Below are positions 51,295 through 59,908 of a stretch of DNA of 64,000 nt, piece by piece. This DNA comes from an uncultured Oscillospiraceae bacterium (GTDB taxonomy: Bacteria; Bacillota; Clostridia; Oscillospirales; Ruminococcaceae). A program made the translations under genes and the position numbers. The notes under the pieces are model-generated. The model worked only from the letters and a program-made list of their open reading frames with translations. It ran no database searches and was not told where the DNA came from. The stretch is from the NCBI GenBank assembly GCA_934464775.1, contig CAKSKG010000009.1:1-64000 (forward strand), written 5' to 3'. Every line of letters starts with the position of its first letter. Position 1 is the stretch's first letter.

Positions 51295-51822
51295 CTACAT
51301 CTGCTTTTTCTTATCATCAAAGAAAAGCTTTGCGCCTATGCCGAAGCCGATATAGCTTATCAGCATCAGCAGCACTGCGCCTGCAAACGGCGACACATGA
51401 AGTATATTCCCGAAGAATTCTCCGTTGTTCAGCGTTATCAGCGAAGAAAATTCGGAAAGAGCATACATGACCACGCTCATTCGCATAAATTCGGGACCGC
51501 TGTCTGCCAGATATATTATAAGCTGGGGAAGCAGCCAGAACACTGCGGGGAATACCGCATATACAAAGCGTCCCATAACGCCGTTGTAAAATGATATGAA
51601 CACCCACGAAAGTGCGCATACCGTAAACATCGTTCCCCTAAGCACCGCAGCGGCGCCGTCGGGAAGATAGCCTTCCTCCATGAAGACTGCGGAGGCAAAG
51701 GTCATAATCATAAGTATGACCAGATCTCCCGCAAGGTTGTTGAGCTTCATTTTTTCCGTTGTTACATCGGAAACGGGAGCTGCGGCTTTTTTTGTATTTT
51801 CAGGCATTGAATGCTCAGCCAT
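51295..51822 (-). CDS. Membrane protein, four helices
   Basis: A 175-residue membrane protein of unknown family with helices at about residues 32-48, 62-80, 88-108 and 143-163 and short charged ends. GGAGGTG lies just before its ATG, inside the end of the EpsG-like gene 12 bases upstream, so the two are co-translated and may act together in polysaccharide export. Confidence 0.75.
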   Translation of the reverse strand: MAEHSMPENTKKAAAPVSDVTTEKMKLNNLAGDLVILMIMTFASAVFMEEGYLPDGAAAVLRGTMFTVCALSWVFISFYNGVMGRFVYAVFPAVFWLLPQLIIYLADSGPEFMRMSVVMYALSEFSSLITLNNGEFFGNILHVSPFAGAVLLMLISYIGFGIGAKLFFDDKKKQM

Positions 51823-51834
51823 AGCGCACCTCCG

Positions 51835-53073
51835 TTACCCTGCCGAAACTGCGGCAGGCTCATCGGCAGCTTCCGTATCGGAAAGCTCCGTATCGTCGGC
51901 AGCTTCATCTGCCTGTTCGGCTTCCTCTTCGGCTTCCTCATATGCCAGCGCATCATAATTCACGTCATATGGTCTGTCAATATAGGACATATAAGGCACA
52001 ACGCCGTTGTAATTGCCTGCCAGCAGCATAACAAAGCTTGCACCTGCATAAAATGCCGCCAGTACAGCCGACGCACGCATTACCGTCTGTCTCTTTTTCT
52101 TCGAGCGGAATTTTTCCTCGATGAATTCCTTTACGGAAAGCGCCGCATCGGGAATAAGATAGAGGAAAACGGGGAAAAATACGATTATCGAAAATCTTGA
52201 AAGTATGCCGTGGCGCATACCCATTGCCTCGAATACGACAGCATACATGAAGCAGTTGAGATAAACGCTGTTCATGGCATTGCGCTTTATTATCCTCTCT
52301 CTGAAAATGAAGCAGACAAGGAAAAGCAGCCCGAACATGATCGTATATTTTGGGGAAAGACCCACCGAAGCCTCGGGGTTGGTATCGGGGTCATAATTTT
52401 TGTACAGCTCCACATGGTTGATTATCCAGAACATTGCCTTTCTGGAAAAAATGCAGAATATCACGGTAAGCCCAGAAACAGTGCCGAGATAGCCCCATGA
52501 GGGCTTTATTTTCAGCATGAAATAGAGCGGAACCATGATGAGCGCCGACCAGTGGAAGCAGGCAGCCGCAAATATCAGCACAAAAAATCTCAGCGAGAAT
52601 TTTTCCTTCATGTATTTCAGCGCATACAGCACCACCAGCGCAGCCATTACCTGACGCAGGAAGCACAGCGTATTGAAATACAGCCCGAAGCACAGAAAAG
52701 CGGCAGTGCTTATCCACGGCGACGACGAATTTTTATAGATCAGATAAAATATCACGGAATAAATTATCAGCGAAGTAATGACGAACACCGTGATATAACT
52801 GTCCGAAACTCCGTTTATTATCAGCATCGGAAAAAGGAAGCCCTTTTCCATTTTCATCAGCGATACATCTTCCGCCTCAAAAAGCTGCATCTTGCAGAAT
52901 TCGGTGGCATAAATATCATAGTCATAACCGACTCTGAACCTCAGAGCGGCAATAAATATGAATGCCGCTCCCATAACAGCGCAGTAGACCGCCCTGCCCT
53001 TTTTGCCGAAAATATCGCTGCAAAGCGGCATAAGAGCCAATGCTCCCGCCAGCATCGCAATATATATAGTCAT
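51835..53073 (-). CDS. EpsG-family polysaccharide membrane protein
   Basis: A 412-residue membrane protein of the EpsG family, associated with polymerisation of exopolysaccharides. About ten helices; RFRVGYDYDIYATEF after the second helix is the family hallmark. The last 45 residues are an acidic tail of Glu, Ala and Asp (EEAEEEAEQADEAADD), unusual for the family. The start at 53073 follows AAAGGGATATCC; the longer frame to 53184 is rejected. No glycosyltransferase or flippase is adjacent, so this is an isolated copy. Confidence 0.85.
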   Translation of the reverse strand: MTIYIAMLAGALALMPLCSDIFGKKGRAVYCAVMGAAFIFIAALRFRVGYDYDIYATEFCKMQLFEAEDVSLMKMEKGFLFPMLIINGVSDSYITVFVITSLIIYSVIFYLIYKNSSSPWISTAAFLCFGLYFNTLCFLRQVMAALVVLYALKYMKEKFSLRFFVLIFAAACFHWSALIMVPLYFMLKIKPSWGYLGTVSGLTVIFCIFSRKAMFWIINHVELYKNYDPDTNPEASVGLSPKYTIMFGLLFLVCFIFRERIIKRNAMNSVYLNCFMYAVVFEAMGMRHGILSRFSIIVFFPVFLYLIPDAALSVKEFIEEKFRSKKKRQTVMRASAVLAAFYAGASFVMLLAGNYNGVVPYMSYIDRPYDVNYDALAYEEAEEEAEQADEAADDTELSDTEAADEPAAVSAG

Positions 53074-53434
53074 CAGGATATCCCTTTCGTTCCACACAAC
53101 AGCCGTTCCGCACCATAACTGCGGAGACATATTGACATATGCACTTTTTAAATGTATAATAGCTATACAACACGCAGGCATCAATCGCCTTGCGATAAAA
53201 AAACGCCGATTTACACATTTTTTCTCAATTATATTTCATTAATCATTTTATCATATTGCCTGTTCTTTGTCAATAGAATATCTGCTGTAAAATGCCTGTG
53301 CGAAGCATTTTTATTAATATAGTACATATTTCCGCAGGATTCGCCGCTTATTATTTTATTTTTTTCATATTCACAGGCAGTTAAAAATCACAAGGCGGTT
53401 TTTCACAACTGCCGTGTATGCAAAGGAGAACATT

Positions 53435-53875
53435 ATGACAGTTGAAATATTTACCGACGGTGCCTGTTCCGGCAATCCCGGTCCGGGAGGATATGGGGCA
53501 ATACTCCGCTGCGGCGGCAGGGAAAAGGAGCTTTCCGGCGGCGAAGCCCATACCACAAACAACCGCATGGAGCTTACAGCCGTGGTGGAGGCTCTTTCCG
53601 CACTGAAATATCCCTGCGATGTTATACTCACCACCGACAGCAAATATGTCTGCGACAGCATCTCAAAGGGCTGGGCGAGGTCATGGAAGAAAAACGGCTG
53701 GGTAAAATCCGATAAAAAGCCTGCGCTCAACTCCGATCTCTGGGAAAAATGCCTTGCCCTGCTGGACGTACATAATGTAACGCTGAAGTGGGTAAGGGGT
53801 CATGCGGGTCACCCGGAAAACGAACGCTGCGACCGGCTTGCGGTGATACAGAGAGATATTTATGCTTCAAAATAA
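53435..53875 (+). CDS. rnhA: Ribonuclease HI
   Basis: A 146-residue nuclease cutting RNA in RNA-DNA hybrids. Catalytic acids in FTDGACSGNPGPGGYGA (Asp6), NNRMEL (Glu), TDSKYV (Asp) and GHPENERCD (Asp). Includes the basic substrate loop (WARSWKKNGWVKSD). Start 53435 follows AAAGGAGAACATT. Confidence 0.95.
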   Translation: MTVEIFTDGACSGNPGPGGYGAILRCGGREKELSGGEAHTTNNRMELTAVVEALSALKYPCDVILTTDSKYVCDSISKGWARSWKKNGWVKSDKKPALNSDLWEKCLALLDVHNVTLKWVRGHAGHPENERCDRLAVIQRDIYASK

Positions 53876-53911
53876 GCTATGGCAAGCCGCAAATCATCTT
53901 TTTGCACAAAG

Positions 53912-53965
53912 AACACAAATAATGCCGCCGAAATTTGTCGGATAAGCAGAATTTGTGTTTTTTTG
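53912..53965 (+). terminator. Terminator after rnhA
   Basis: AACACAAAT (53912-53920) pairs with ATTTGTGTT (53951-53959), followed by a T run. Confidence 0.7.
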
Positions 53966-53994
53966 TTGCAATATACACCAAATCGGTATATAAT
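53966..53994 (+). promoter_or_regulatory. Promoter of nifS-nifU
   Basis: TTGCAA (53966-53971), 17 bases, TATAAT (53989-53994). Confidence 0.65.
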
Positions 53995-54078
53995 ATAGGC
54001 ATACAAGGAAATAATAAATCCCACCGACTTACTATGATAATTCGGTGATGCAAAACCCAATAAAAAGGAATGATAAAA

Positions 54079-55308
54079 ATGGCAGATAAATTCATCTATG
54101 CGGATAATGCCGCAACCACAAATATCACCCCCAACGTACTTGATGCGATGATGCCCTTCCTCACAGGAAACTTCGGCAATGCTTCAAGCATATACAAAAT
54201 GGGACGTGACGCACAGAAGGCTGTTGAAGATGCCCGTGCGGCTATCGCCGGATGCTTCGGCGCAAAGCCCAATGAGATATATTTCACGGGCGGCGGCTCC
54301 GAATCGGACAACTGGGCAATAAAGTCCACAGCTCTCCGTCTCGGCGCAAAGGGCAAGAAGCATATCATCACCACAGCTTTTGAGCATCATGCAGTGCTCC
54401 ATACCTGCGCAGCACTTGAAAAGCAGGGCTTCGAGGTAACATATCTCCCCGTCAGCAGCGACGGCTACGTAACTCCCGAGCAGGTTCGTGACGCTATCCG
54501 CGAGGATACGGCTCTTGTTTCCGTAATGTACGCAAACAATGAGATCGGCACGATCCAGCCTATCGCCGAGATCGGCAAGATCTGCCACGAGAAAAAGGTG
54601 CTTTTCCACACCGATGCAGTTCAGGCAGTGGGAAATGTTCCTATAAATGTAAAGGAACAGAATATCGACATGATGTCCATGTCGGGTCATAAGATACACG
54701 GACCCAAGGGAATCGGCTTCCTTTATGTGCGTTCGGGCGTGGCTCTTCCCAATCTTATCGACGGCGGCGATCAGGAGCGAGGCAAACGTGCCGGAACAGA
54801 AAATACGGCGGGCATTGCAGGTCTTGCGGAGGCTGTTAAGACAGCAACATCAAATCTTCCCGAAAGGATCGCTCATACATCAAAAATCCGTGACCACATC
54901 ATCGACGGTCTTTTAAAGATCGAGGGCAGCCGTCTTAACGGCGGACGTGAAAACAGACTCAAGGGCAATATCAACGTTTCATTCTTAGGCGTTGAAGGTG
55001 AGTCCCTGCTGCTTCTGCTTGATATGAACGGCATCTGCGCTTCCAGCGGCTCTGCCTGCACATCAGGCTCCCTTGATCCCTCACACGTTCTTCTTGCACT
55101 GGGTCTTCCCCATGAGATCGCTCACGGCTCACTGAGACTTACTATCTCGGACGAGCTTACCGAAGCCGATGCGGATTATATCGTTGAAACAACGGACAAG
55201 GTAATAAAGCGCATTCGTTCGATGTCTCCCCTTTGGGAAAGAATACTCAAAAACGAGCCAGAAATGCAGCCGCTCATGAAGTTCGTTAGCCCCATAAAGC
55301 TTAACTGA
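54079..55308 (+). CDS. nifS: Cysteine desulfurase, NifS type
   Basis: A 409-residue pyridoxal phosphate enzyme taking sulfur from cysteine for Fe-S clusters. YADNAATTNITPNVLDAM at the N-terminus, PLP lysine in SGHKIHGPKG (about residue 203), and active-site Cys in SSGSACTSGSLDPS (about 326). The short GSACTSG loop is the class I (NifS/IscS) form. Start 54079 has AAGGA 10 bases upstream. Operon with the scaffold gene. Confidence 0.94.
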   Translation: MADKFIYADNAATTNITPNVLDAMMPFLTGNFGNASSIYKMGRDAQKAVEDARAAIAGCFGAKPNEIYFTGGGSESDNWAIKSTALRLGAKGKKHIITTAFEHHAVLHTCAALEKQGFEVTYLPVSSDGYVTPEQVRDAIREDTALVSVMYANNEIGTIQPIAEIGKICHEKKVLFHTDAVQAVGNVPINVKEQNIDMMSMSGHKIHGPKGIGFLYVRSGVALPNLIDGGDQERGKRAGTENTAGIAGLAEAVKTATSNLPERIAHTSKIRDHIIDGLLKIEGSRLNGGRENRLKGNINVSFLGVEGESLLLLLDMNGICASSGSACTSGSLDPSHVLLALGLPHEIAHGSLRLTISDELTEADADYIVETTDKVIKRIRSMSPLWERILKNEPEMQPLMKFVSPIKLN

Positions 55309-55338
55309 ACACACTTATAATTATCGGAGGAATTATTT

Positions 55339-55752
55339 ATGATATACAGTGAAAAAGTAATGGATCATTTCGCAAATCCCAGAAACGTAGGCGAGATCGA
55401 GAATGCCGATGGCGTTGGCGAGGTAGGCAACGCAAAGTGCGGCGATATAATGAAAATGTATCTGAAGATCGACAACGGCATCATCACAGACGCTAAGTTC
55501 AAGACCTTCGGCTGCGGCGCAGCTATCGCAACCTCTTCCATAGCCACCGAAATGATAAAGGGCAAGCCCCTTACCGAAGCTATCAAGCTCACAAACAAGG
55601 CGGTAGTTGAGGCTCTTGACGGACTTCCCGCACAGAAGATACACTGCTCCGTTCTCGCAGAGCAGGCAATGAAGTCCGCAGTTTCCGACTACTACAAGCG
55701 TCAGGGCATTGACCCCGTTCCGATAGTAGGACCTATCGAGGATCACGAATAA
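55339..55752 (+). CDS. nifU: Fe-S cluster scaffold, NifU/IscU N-terminal type
   Basis: A 137-residue scaffold on which the cluster is assembled. Three ligand cysteines are seen in VGNAKCGDIM (about 35), FKTFGCGAAIATSS (about 61) and KIHCSVLAEQA (about 104), with Asp37 after the first. It has only the IscU-like domain, as in clostridial NifU. GGAGGAATTATTT ribosome site, 30 bases after nifS. Confidence 0.94.
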   Translation: MIYSEKVMDHFANPRNVGEIENADGVGEVGNAKCGDIMKMYLKIDNGIITDAKFKTFGCGAAIATSSIATEMIKGKPLTEAIKLTNKAVVEALDGLPAQKIHCSVLAEQAMKSAVSDYYKRQGIDPVPIVGPIEDHE

Positions 55753-55765
55753 TCTGTCACACAGC

Positions 55766-55807
55766 AAAAAAGGTCCGCACCGAAGATCATATCGGTGCGG
55801 ACCTTTT
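55766..55807 (+). terminator. Terminator of nifS-nifU
   Basis: AAAAAGGTCCGCACCGA pairs with TCGGTGCGGACCTTTTT. Confidence 0.93.
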
Positions 55808-55839
55808 TATTATCATTGAAAATTCAAAGGTGACATTTA

Positions 55840-56000
55840 GAACCTGTCTTCATAAGCATATGCACACGTCTTTTCGGCAAATTTTGCTGCATACTGCGTT
55901 AAAAATCCTTGCCGTGCGGCAGCACGCCTGCGGATTTTTGCCTTGTCTGCAACAAAATTATGCTCGAAAATCCGCATACATTTCTTATGAAGACAGGTTC
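55840..56000. mobile_element. Small palindromic element family 1, copy at 55.8 kb
   Basis: A 161-base non-coding element with terminal inverted repeats GAACCTGTCTTCATAAG (55840-55856) and CTTATGAAGACAGGTTC (55984-56000), flanked by TTA on both sides as a likely target duplication. The interior is a long imperfect hairpin. Its right flank TTA is the stop codon of the pilin gene. Confidence 0.85.
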
Positions 56001-56456
56001 TTAATCCTTGAAAGGATAGCAGCCAACATTTATCGGAGCCGTTCCCACTTCTTCCTCCGTCAGCTGCCGTGTATCGGCAAAAGGCTCATTGCTCCAAAGC
56101 GCATAATCCACACGGGAGCCGTCGTCCGAAATCTTAAAAGCAAAATATTCCGAAAATGTCTCGCCGAGATACGGCTTCATGTCAATATCGGGCTGACCCG
56201 AGCATTTTGCAACGCCGTCCGACGTGCAGACATAAACAGAGCCACCCGCAACGGTCTTTATATCATCATTATTGGCTATCGAAGCGATAAGCGCCGTCTG
56301 GGACGCACTGTATACATTCTTTGCGTTTGCCGAAACAGCCGCGATCTTTGAATCCTTTACATATGATGCCATTACGGGAATAAGTATCGCCGACAAAGCA
56401 GCGATTATGGCAATTACAACTATGACCTCTATAAGTGTAAAACCCTTGACCTTCAT
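56001..56456 (-). CDS. Type IV pilin-like prepilin
   Basis: A 151-residue prepilin. MKVKGFTLIEVIVVIAIIAALSAI is the class III/type IV signal: cleavage after Gly5 with Phe then Glu at position 5 of the mature chain, followed by the assembly helix. The C-terminal domain is small and contains two pairs of Cys-containing segments (VYVCTSDGVAKCS, VGCYPF). Start 56456 follows GGAGGGGTCATA. No pilus ATPase, peptidase or other pilin is in the window, so it is an orphan here. The TAA stop abuts a palindromic element. Confidence 0.88.
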   Translation of the reverse strand: MKVKGFTLIEVIVVIAIIAALSAILIPVMASYVKDSKIAAVSANAKNVYSASQTALIASIANNDDIKTVAGGSVYVCTSDGVAKCSGQPDIDMKPYLGETFSEYFAFKISDDGSRVDYALWSNEPFADTRQLTEEEVGTAPINVGCYPFKD

Positions 56457-56874
56457 TATGACCCCTCCATTGATAATATTTACTCTCACAAATTCCAAAA
56501 CAACAAAAATTTGATATTAAAAACTGCAATTTATTCACTTTATTACATTTTATCATACATCACACAAAAAATCAATGCAAATCCGATGTACATATCAACC
56601 GAAAATTTATGCACTTTTTAATATAATATAAACAACATTATTTTTTCAGGCAGCCCTGCACTATCTGCGTTTCATTATATTCATTCGGCGGCGAAATTAT
56701 TAATTTTGCATTCAAACTGTAAACCATGAGCGGGAATTTTAAGATCTCCGAAAATATTTTCATGATAAAAAACCGTTCAAATATATTCATAAACAATACA
56801 TTGTATAACTATTCAATTGCATAATGTGCATAATATAAAAAATGCAAAAAAATCGGATTTTTTCGCAAAAATGC

Positions 56875-56903
56875 TTGACAAATCAAGATCACCGTGCTAT
56901 AAT
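56875..56903 (+). promoter_or_regulatory. Promoter of tRNA-Leu
   Basis: TTGACA (56875-56880), 17 bases, TATAAT (56898-56903), an exact consensus. The rest of 56500-56870 is AT-rich and shows nothing else. Confidence 0.9.
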
Positions 56904-56942
56904 AATATTGTTGTTGAGAGAGTCAACGAAAACTTAATAAAT

Positions 56943-57026
56943 GCGGCAGTGCTGGAATAGGCAGACAGGCACGTTTGAGGTGCGTGTGTCTTCGACGTAT
57001 GGGTTCAAGTCCCATTTGCCGCACCA
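56943..57026 (+). tRNA. tRNA-Leu (anticodon GAG)
   Basis: Cloverleaf with acceptor GCGGCAG pairing TTGCCGC, anticodon stem CACGT/GCGTG around loop TTGAGGT (anticodon GAG), a long class II variable arm, T arm GGGTTCAAGTCCC, and an encoded CCA end. Reads CUC and CUU codons. Own promoter and terminator. Confidence 0.95.
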
Positions 57027-57030
57027 AATC

Positions 57031-57063
57031 GAACGTTCGGAATTATCCGAACGTTCTTTTTTT
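57031..57063 (+). terminator. Terminator of tRNA-Leu
   Basis: GAACGTTCGG pairs with CCGAACGTTC, followed by seven T. Confidence 0.93.
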
Positions 57064-57086
57064 GTCTTATCACACTTTGATATATA

Positions 57087-57126
57087 AAAAGCACATGACC
57101 GCCCTTGTGGGCTGCCATGTGCTTTT
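57087..57126 (-). terminator. Terminator of the transglutaminase-like gene
   Basis: On the minus strand AAAAGCACATG pairs with CATGTGCTTTT, followed by T-rich sequence. Confidence 0.85.
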
Positions 57127-57136
57127 CCGTTGAAGA

Positions 57137-58468
57137 TCATTCTTCCGTAAGATATCTTGAGGTGCATTCATAGGGCAGACCGAAATTGTAAAGTCCGTCC
57201 TTCTTGTTGCCTGCGTCAAGAACGTATTTTGTGCCGTCGATAGTTATCTCGCACCAGTAATGGCTCCAGCGGTCATTGGAATCATATCCTCTGTAACCTG
57301 CCATAAGCTTCACATTATATCCCATATATGCCAGCAGCTCTGCCAGTGCGCCGTTATACTGATAGCACTGTCCCGAATGCTTTTCAAATACCGCAGACAC
57401 GCAGGAAAGTCCGCTTATCCTGTTATAATCATCGCCGTAAGAATAATCCACGATATTATGGATATACTGTGCCGCATACTCTGCCTTTTCATAGGGCGAC
57501 ATATCATCGGTAAAATTCTCACCGATAAACTTATCCAGTATCTTCTTGTCGGAATCGGTCACATTCATTGTCCACGGCTTTATATCGCTGCGGTAGGAAC
57601 CCACCTCAACAGTATCCCTGCTCTTTGCGGAAAGACCGTTGAACAGCGCCATTGACGATGAAGAGGAAATTGCATCGCTGAAATCACTGTATATTTTCTT
57701 GCCGTCCTGCTTCTTGTATGTACGTATCTTAAAGTAATAATTGTATGCGCTGTCACGCTTTATCGCCAGTGATGATGAGACTGTGGTTTTCATCTTCTTA
57801 TATTCGGCGTCATAGTCAATTTCTCCTATGGTGCTGTATGTGCTGCTTCCCGAATAGGTCGTATAGAATGTCTTTTTCTTGGGTGCTTTCTGTTTGCAGT
57901 AATATATCTCATAGCCGTCAGCCGCTTCATCGGGCTTCCATTTCAGAACTATTTTTTTCTTTTTGGTATAAACATCTAATGAGGTTGTCATAAGCGGCGT
58001 TGTAACGGTGCAGCTCTTTGATGTTTTCGTCTTTTCTCCCGTGGATTTATACGCTCTCACTCTGTACTTATATTCGGTCAGCGAGCTTATGTCATAGTCA
58101 TAATATACGTTGGAATACACCTTTTCCAGCAGCTGAAACTTTCCCTTTTCGCTGTTGTACTTATAGACCTTATAATAATCGGCACCGTTCACTGCGTCCC
58201 ATTTCAGAGCAATGCTCCTGCCTGTGGCTTTTGCCGAAACGGTCGGTCTTGCGTCCTCGGAAAAATCTATTGCATCATAATCATAATACCAGCCGAAATC
58301 GTCAAAAAAGCTGTCCGAGCCGAATATATCATCTTCATCAATATCGTCTTCCTGAACAAATACGACATCATAATCATCGCTGTCGTCCGCAAAAGCATTC
58401 ACTCCAAGCGATGACACCGCCATAAACAGAGACAATACTCCTGCGGCAATTTTTTTCATATTCTTCAT
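57137..58468 (-). CDS. Secreted fibronectin III / transglutaminase-like protein
   Basis: A 443-residue exported protein. Signal peptide MKNMKKIAAGVLSLFMAV cut near AFADD, acidic linker, two fibronectin type III-like domains (about 75-165, VSAKATGRSIALKWDAVNGA; and 165-275), then a transglutaminase-like domain with catalytic Cys in HSGQCYQYNGAL, His in WSHYWCEI and Asp in VLDAGNK. This family acts as peptidase or cross-linker; reaction unknown. The start 58468 follows GAAAGAGATGCATAA; further upstream frame is rejected. Confidence 0.87.
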   Translation of the reverse strand: MKNMKKIAAGVLSLFMAVSSLGVNAFADDSDDYDVVFVQEDDIDEDDIFGSDSFFDDFGWYYDYDAIDFSEDARPTVSAKATGRSIALKWDAVNGADYYKVYKYNSEKGKFQLLEKVYSNVYYDYDISSLTEYKYRVRAYKSTGEKTKTSKSCTVTTPLMTTSLDVYTKKKKIVLKWKPDEAADGYEIYYCKQKAPKKKTFYTTYSGSSTYSTIGEIDYDAEYKKMKTTVSSSLAIKRDSAYNYYFKIRTYKKQDGKKIYSDFSDAISSSSSMALFNGLSAKSRDTVEVGSYRSDIKPWTMNVTDSDKKILDKFIGENFTDDMSPYEKAEYAAQYIHNIVDYSYGDDYNRISGLSCVSAVFEKHSGQCYQYNGALAELLAYMGYNVKLMAGYRGYDSNDRWSHYWCEITIDGTKYVLDAGNKKDGLYNFGLPYECTSRYLTEE

Positions 58469-58590
58469 TTTATGCATCTCTTTCAAATAAATTCTATCCT
58501 TTTTGTAAAAGCATTTTTCAAAAAAATCGCACGCTGCGGACATGATTTATCCGCAGCAGTGCGTGAAAGGCTTATGCGATAAGCTTTTTA

Positions 58591-59193
58591 TCAGTCCATT
58601 GCCTTTTTGATGGCTGCCATAAGCTCATCATATGTTTCATATGCGGGAAGATCGGGGTTGTCTGCCTTGATCTTGTCTGTGCTCTTGAAAAGGAAGCCTG
58701 CCTTGCTTGCCTTTATCATGCCGAGGTCGTTGTAGCTGTCGCCGCTGGCGATAGTCTGGAAGCCGATAGACTGGAGAGCCTTGACGGTTGTATACTTGGA
58801 ATTTTCAATTCTCATCTTGAAGCCTGTGATCTCGCCGTCGGGAGCAACTTCGAGAGAGTTGCAGAAAATTGTGGGCCAGCCCAGCTTCTTCATAAGAGGA
58901 GCCGCAAACTGTGTGAATGTATCGCTGATGATGATGACCTGTGTAAAGGAACGAAGCTCATCGAGGAATTCCTTTGCGCCGGGCATAGGATCTATCTTAG
59001 CGATAGTCTCCTGAACGTCCTTGAGGCCGAGACCGTGCTCCTTGAGAATGCCGAGACGCCACTTCATGAGCTTATCGTAATCGGGTTCATCGCGTGTTGT
59101 GCGCTTCAGCTCGGGAATGCCGCTTGCTTCCGCAAATGCGATCCATATCTCGGGAACAAGTACGCCTTCAAGGTCAAGACAAGTAATATACAT
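58591..59193 (-). CDS. thrH: ThrH-type phosphoserine/homoserine phosphotransferase
   Basis: A 200-residue HAD enzyme that removes phosphate from phosphoserine and can transfer it to homoserine. HAD motif I reads DLEGVLVPE (Asp7 nucleophile, Glu in place of the second Asp as in ThrH), motif II ISDTF, motif III Lys in KMRIENSKYTTV, and motif IV SGDSYNDLGM. GGAGGATATTATT ribosome site. Single gene. Confidence 0.9.
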   Translation of the reverse strand: MYITCLDLEGVLVPEIWIAFAEASGIPELKRTTRDEPDYDKLMKWRLGILKEHGLGLKDVQETIAKIDPMPGAKEFLDELRSFTQVIIISDTFTQFAAPLMKKLGWPTIFCNSLEVAPDGEITGFKMRIENSKYTTVKALQSIGFQTIASGDSYNDLGMIKASKAGFLFKSTDKIKADNPDLPAYETYDELMAAIKKAMD

Positions 59194-59280
59194 AATAATA
59201 TCCTCCGTTAAAAAATAAAACTACTTTAATATTATAGCACATTGTTTTGTGATTTGCAAGATTTTTCCGATAATTTGCGG

Positions 59281-59308
59281 AAAACCGCCCGTAAAAAATT
59301 ACGGGCGG
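59281..59308 (-). terminator. Terminator of the bioY-DUF1284 unit
   Basis: CCGCCCGTAA (59285-59294) pairs with TTACGGGCGG (59299-59308); TTTT follows on the minus strand. A palindromic element lies between it and the last stop codon. Confidence 0.7.
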
Positions 59309-59326
59309 CTCACTTGGAAACACTTA

Positions 59327-59488
59327 GAACCTGTCTTCACAAGAAATGTGTGCGGATTTTCGAGCATAATTTTGTCTAAGACAAGGCAAAAATCCGCAGG
59401 CGGGCTTGCCGCCCGGCAAGGATTTTTAACGCAATCTTAGGCAAAATTTGCCGAAAAGACGTGCGCATACGCTTGTGAAGACAGGTTC
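59327..59488. mobile_element. Small palindromic element family 1, copy at 59.3 kb
   Basis: A 162-base element opposite in orientation to the copy at 55840 and about 90 percent alike, with ends GAACCTGTCTTCACAAG and CTTGTGAAGACAGGTTC, flanked by TTA on both sides. The right TTA (59489-59491) is the stop codon of the DUF1284 gene. Central loop stems differ from the other copy by paired changes. Confidence 0.85.
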
Positions 59489-59908
59489 TTATATGTTATT
59501 GAGAGATGTCATTTTATCGGCTTTATCGGCGCAGATATACCGCCACGAACAGCCACCGCATACCTCCGCAGTCTTTCCTGCGGAAATAATGCTTCGGAAA
59601 ACCGTTCCGCTGAATTCTGACCAATGCAGCTCATCGCCTGCGGAAAATCCGCACAGTTTAAGCACTCCCCTGTCGTAGCGCTCAACATTTTCGATGCTTT
59701 CGCACACTCCGTCAAGGCTGTGGGGACAGCTTCCGCATATTATGTCGGCTCCTGCGGCTATTTTTATCATCGGGTCATCTGCTTTAAGCTCTGATATAAC
59801 CTTTGTCATGTTTGCCGTAAAGTCCGCACTGTACCCTTTTCCCTCAAAAAATGCTATGCACAATCCATGATGAGGGCGGATATTCACAGGCTCATTACAG
59901 CTTGACAT
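59489..59908 (-). CDS. DUF1284 family protein
   Basis: A 139-residue protein of the DUF1284 family, putative iron-sulfur binding, function unknown. Starts with NIRPHHGLCIAFFEGKGYS, the family hallmark, and has several Cys in spaced pairs (IICGSCPHSLDGVCES, VCGGCSWRYIC) that could hold a cluster. Start 59908 overlaps the end of bioY by 14 bases. Possibly linked to biotin synthesis by context only. Confidence 0.85.
   Translation of the reverse strand: MSSCNEPVNIRPHHGLCIAFFEGKGYSADFTANMTKVISELKADDPMIKIAAGADIICGSCPHSLDGVCESIENVERYDRGVLKLCGFSAGDELHWSEFSGTVFRSIISAGKTAEVCGGCSWRYICADKADKMTSLNNI

Noticed and set aside
57031..57056. GAACGTTC palindromes as possible LexA boxes
   Set aside because: They form the stem of the tRNA-Leu terminator followed by a T run, and lack the CGAACnnnnGTTC spacing.
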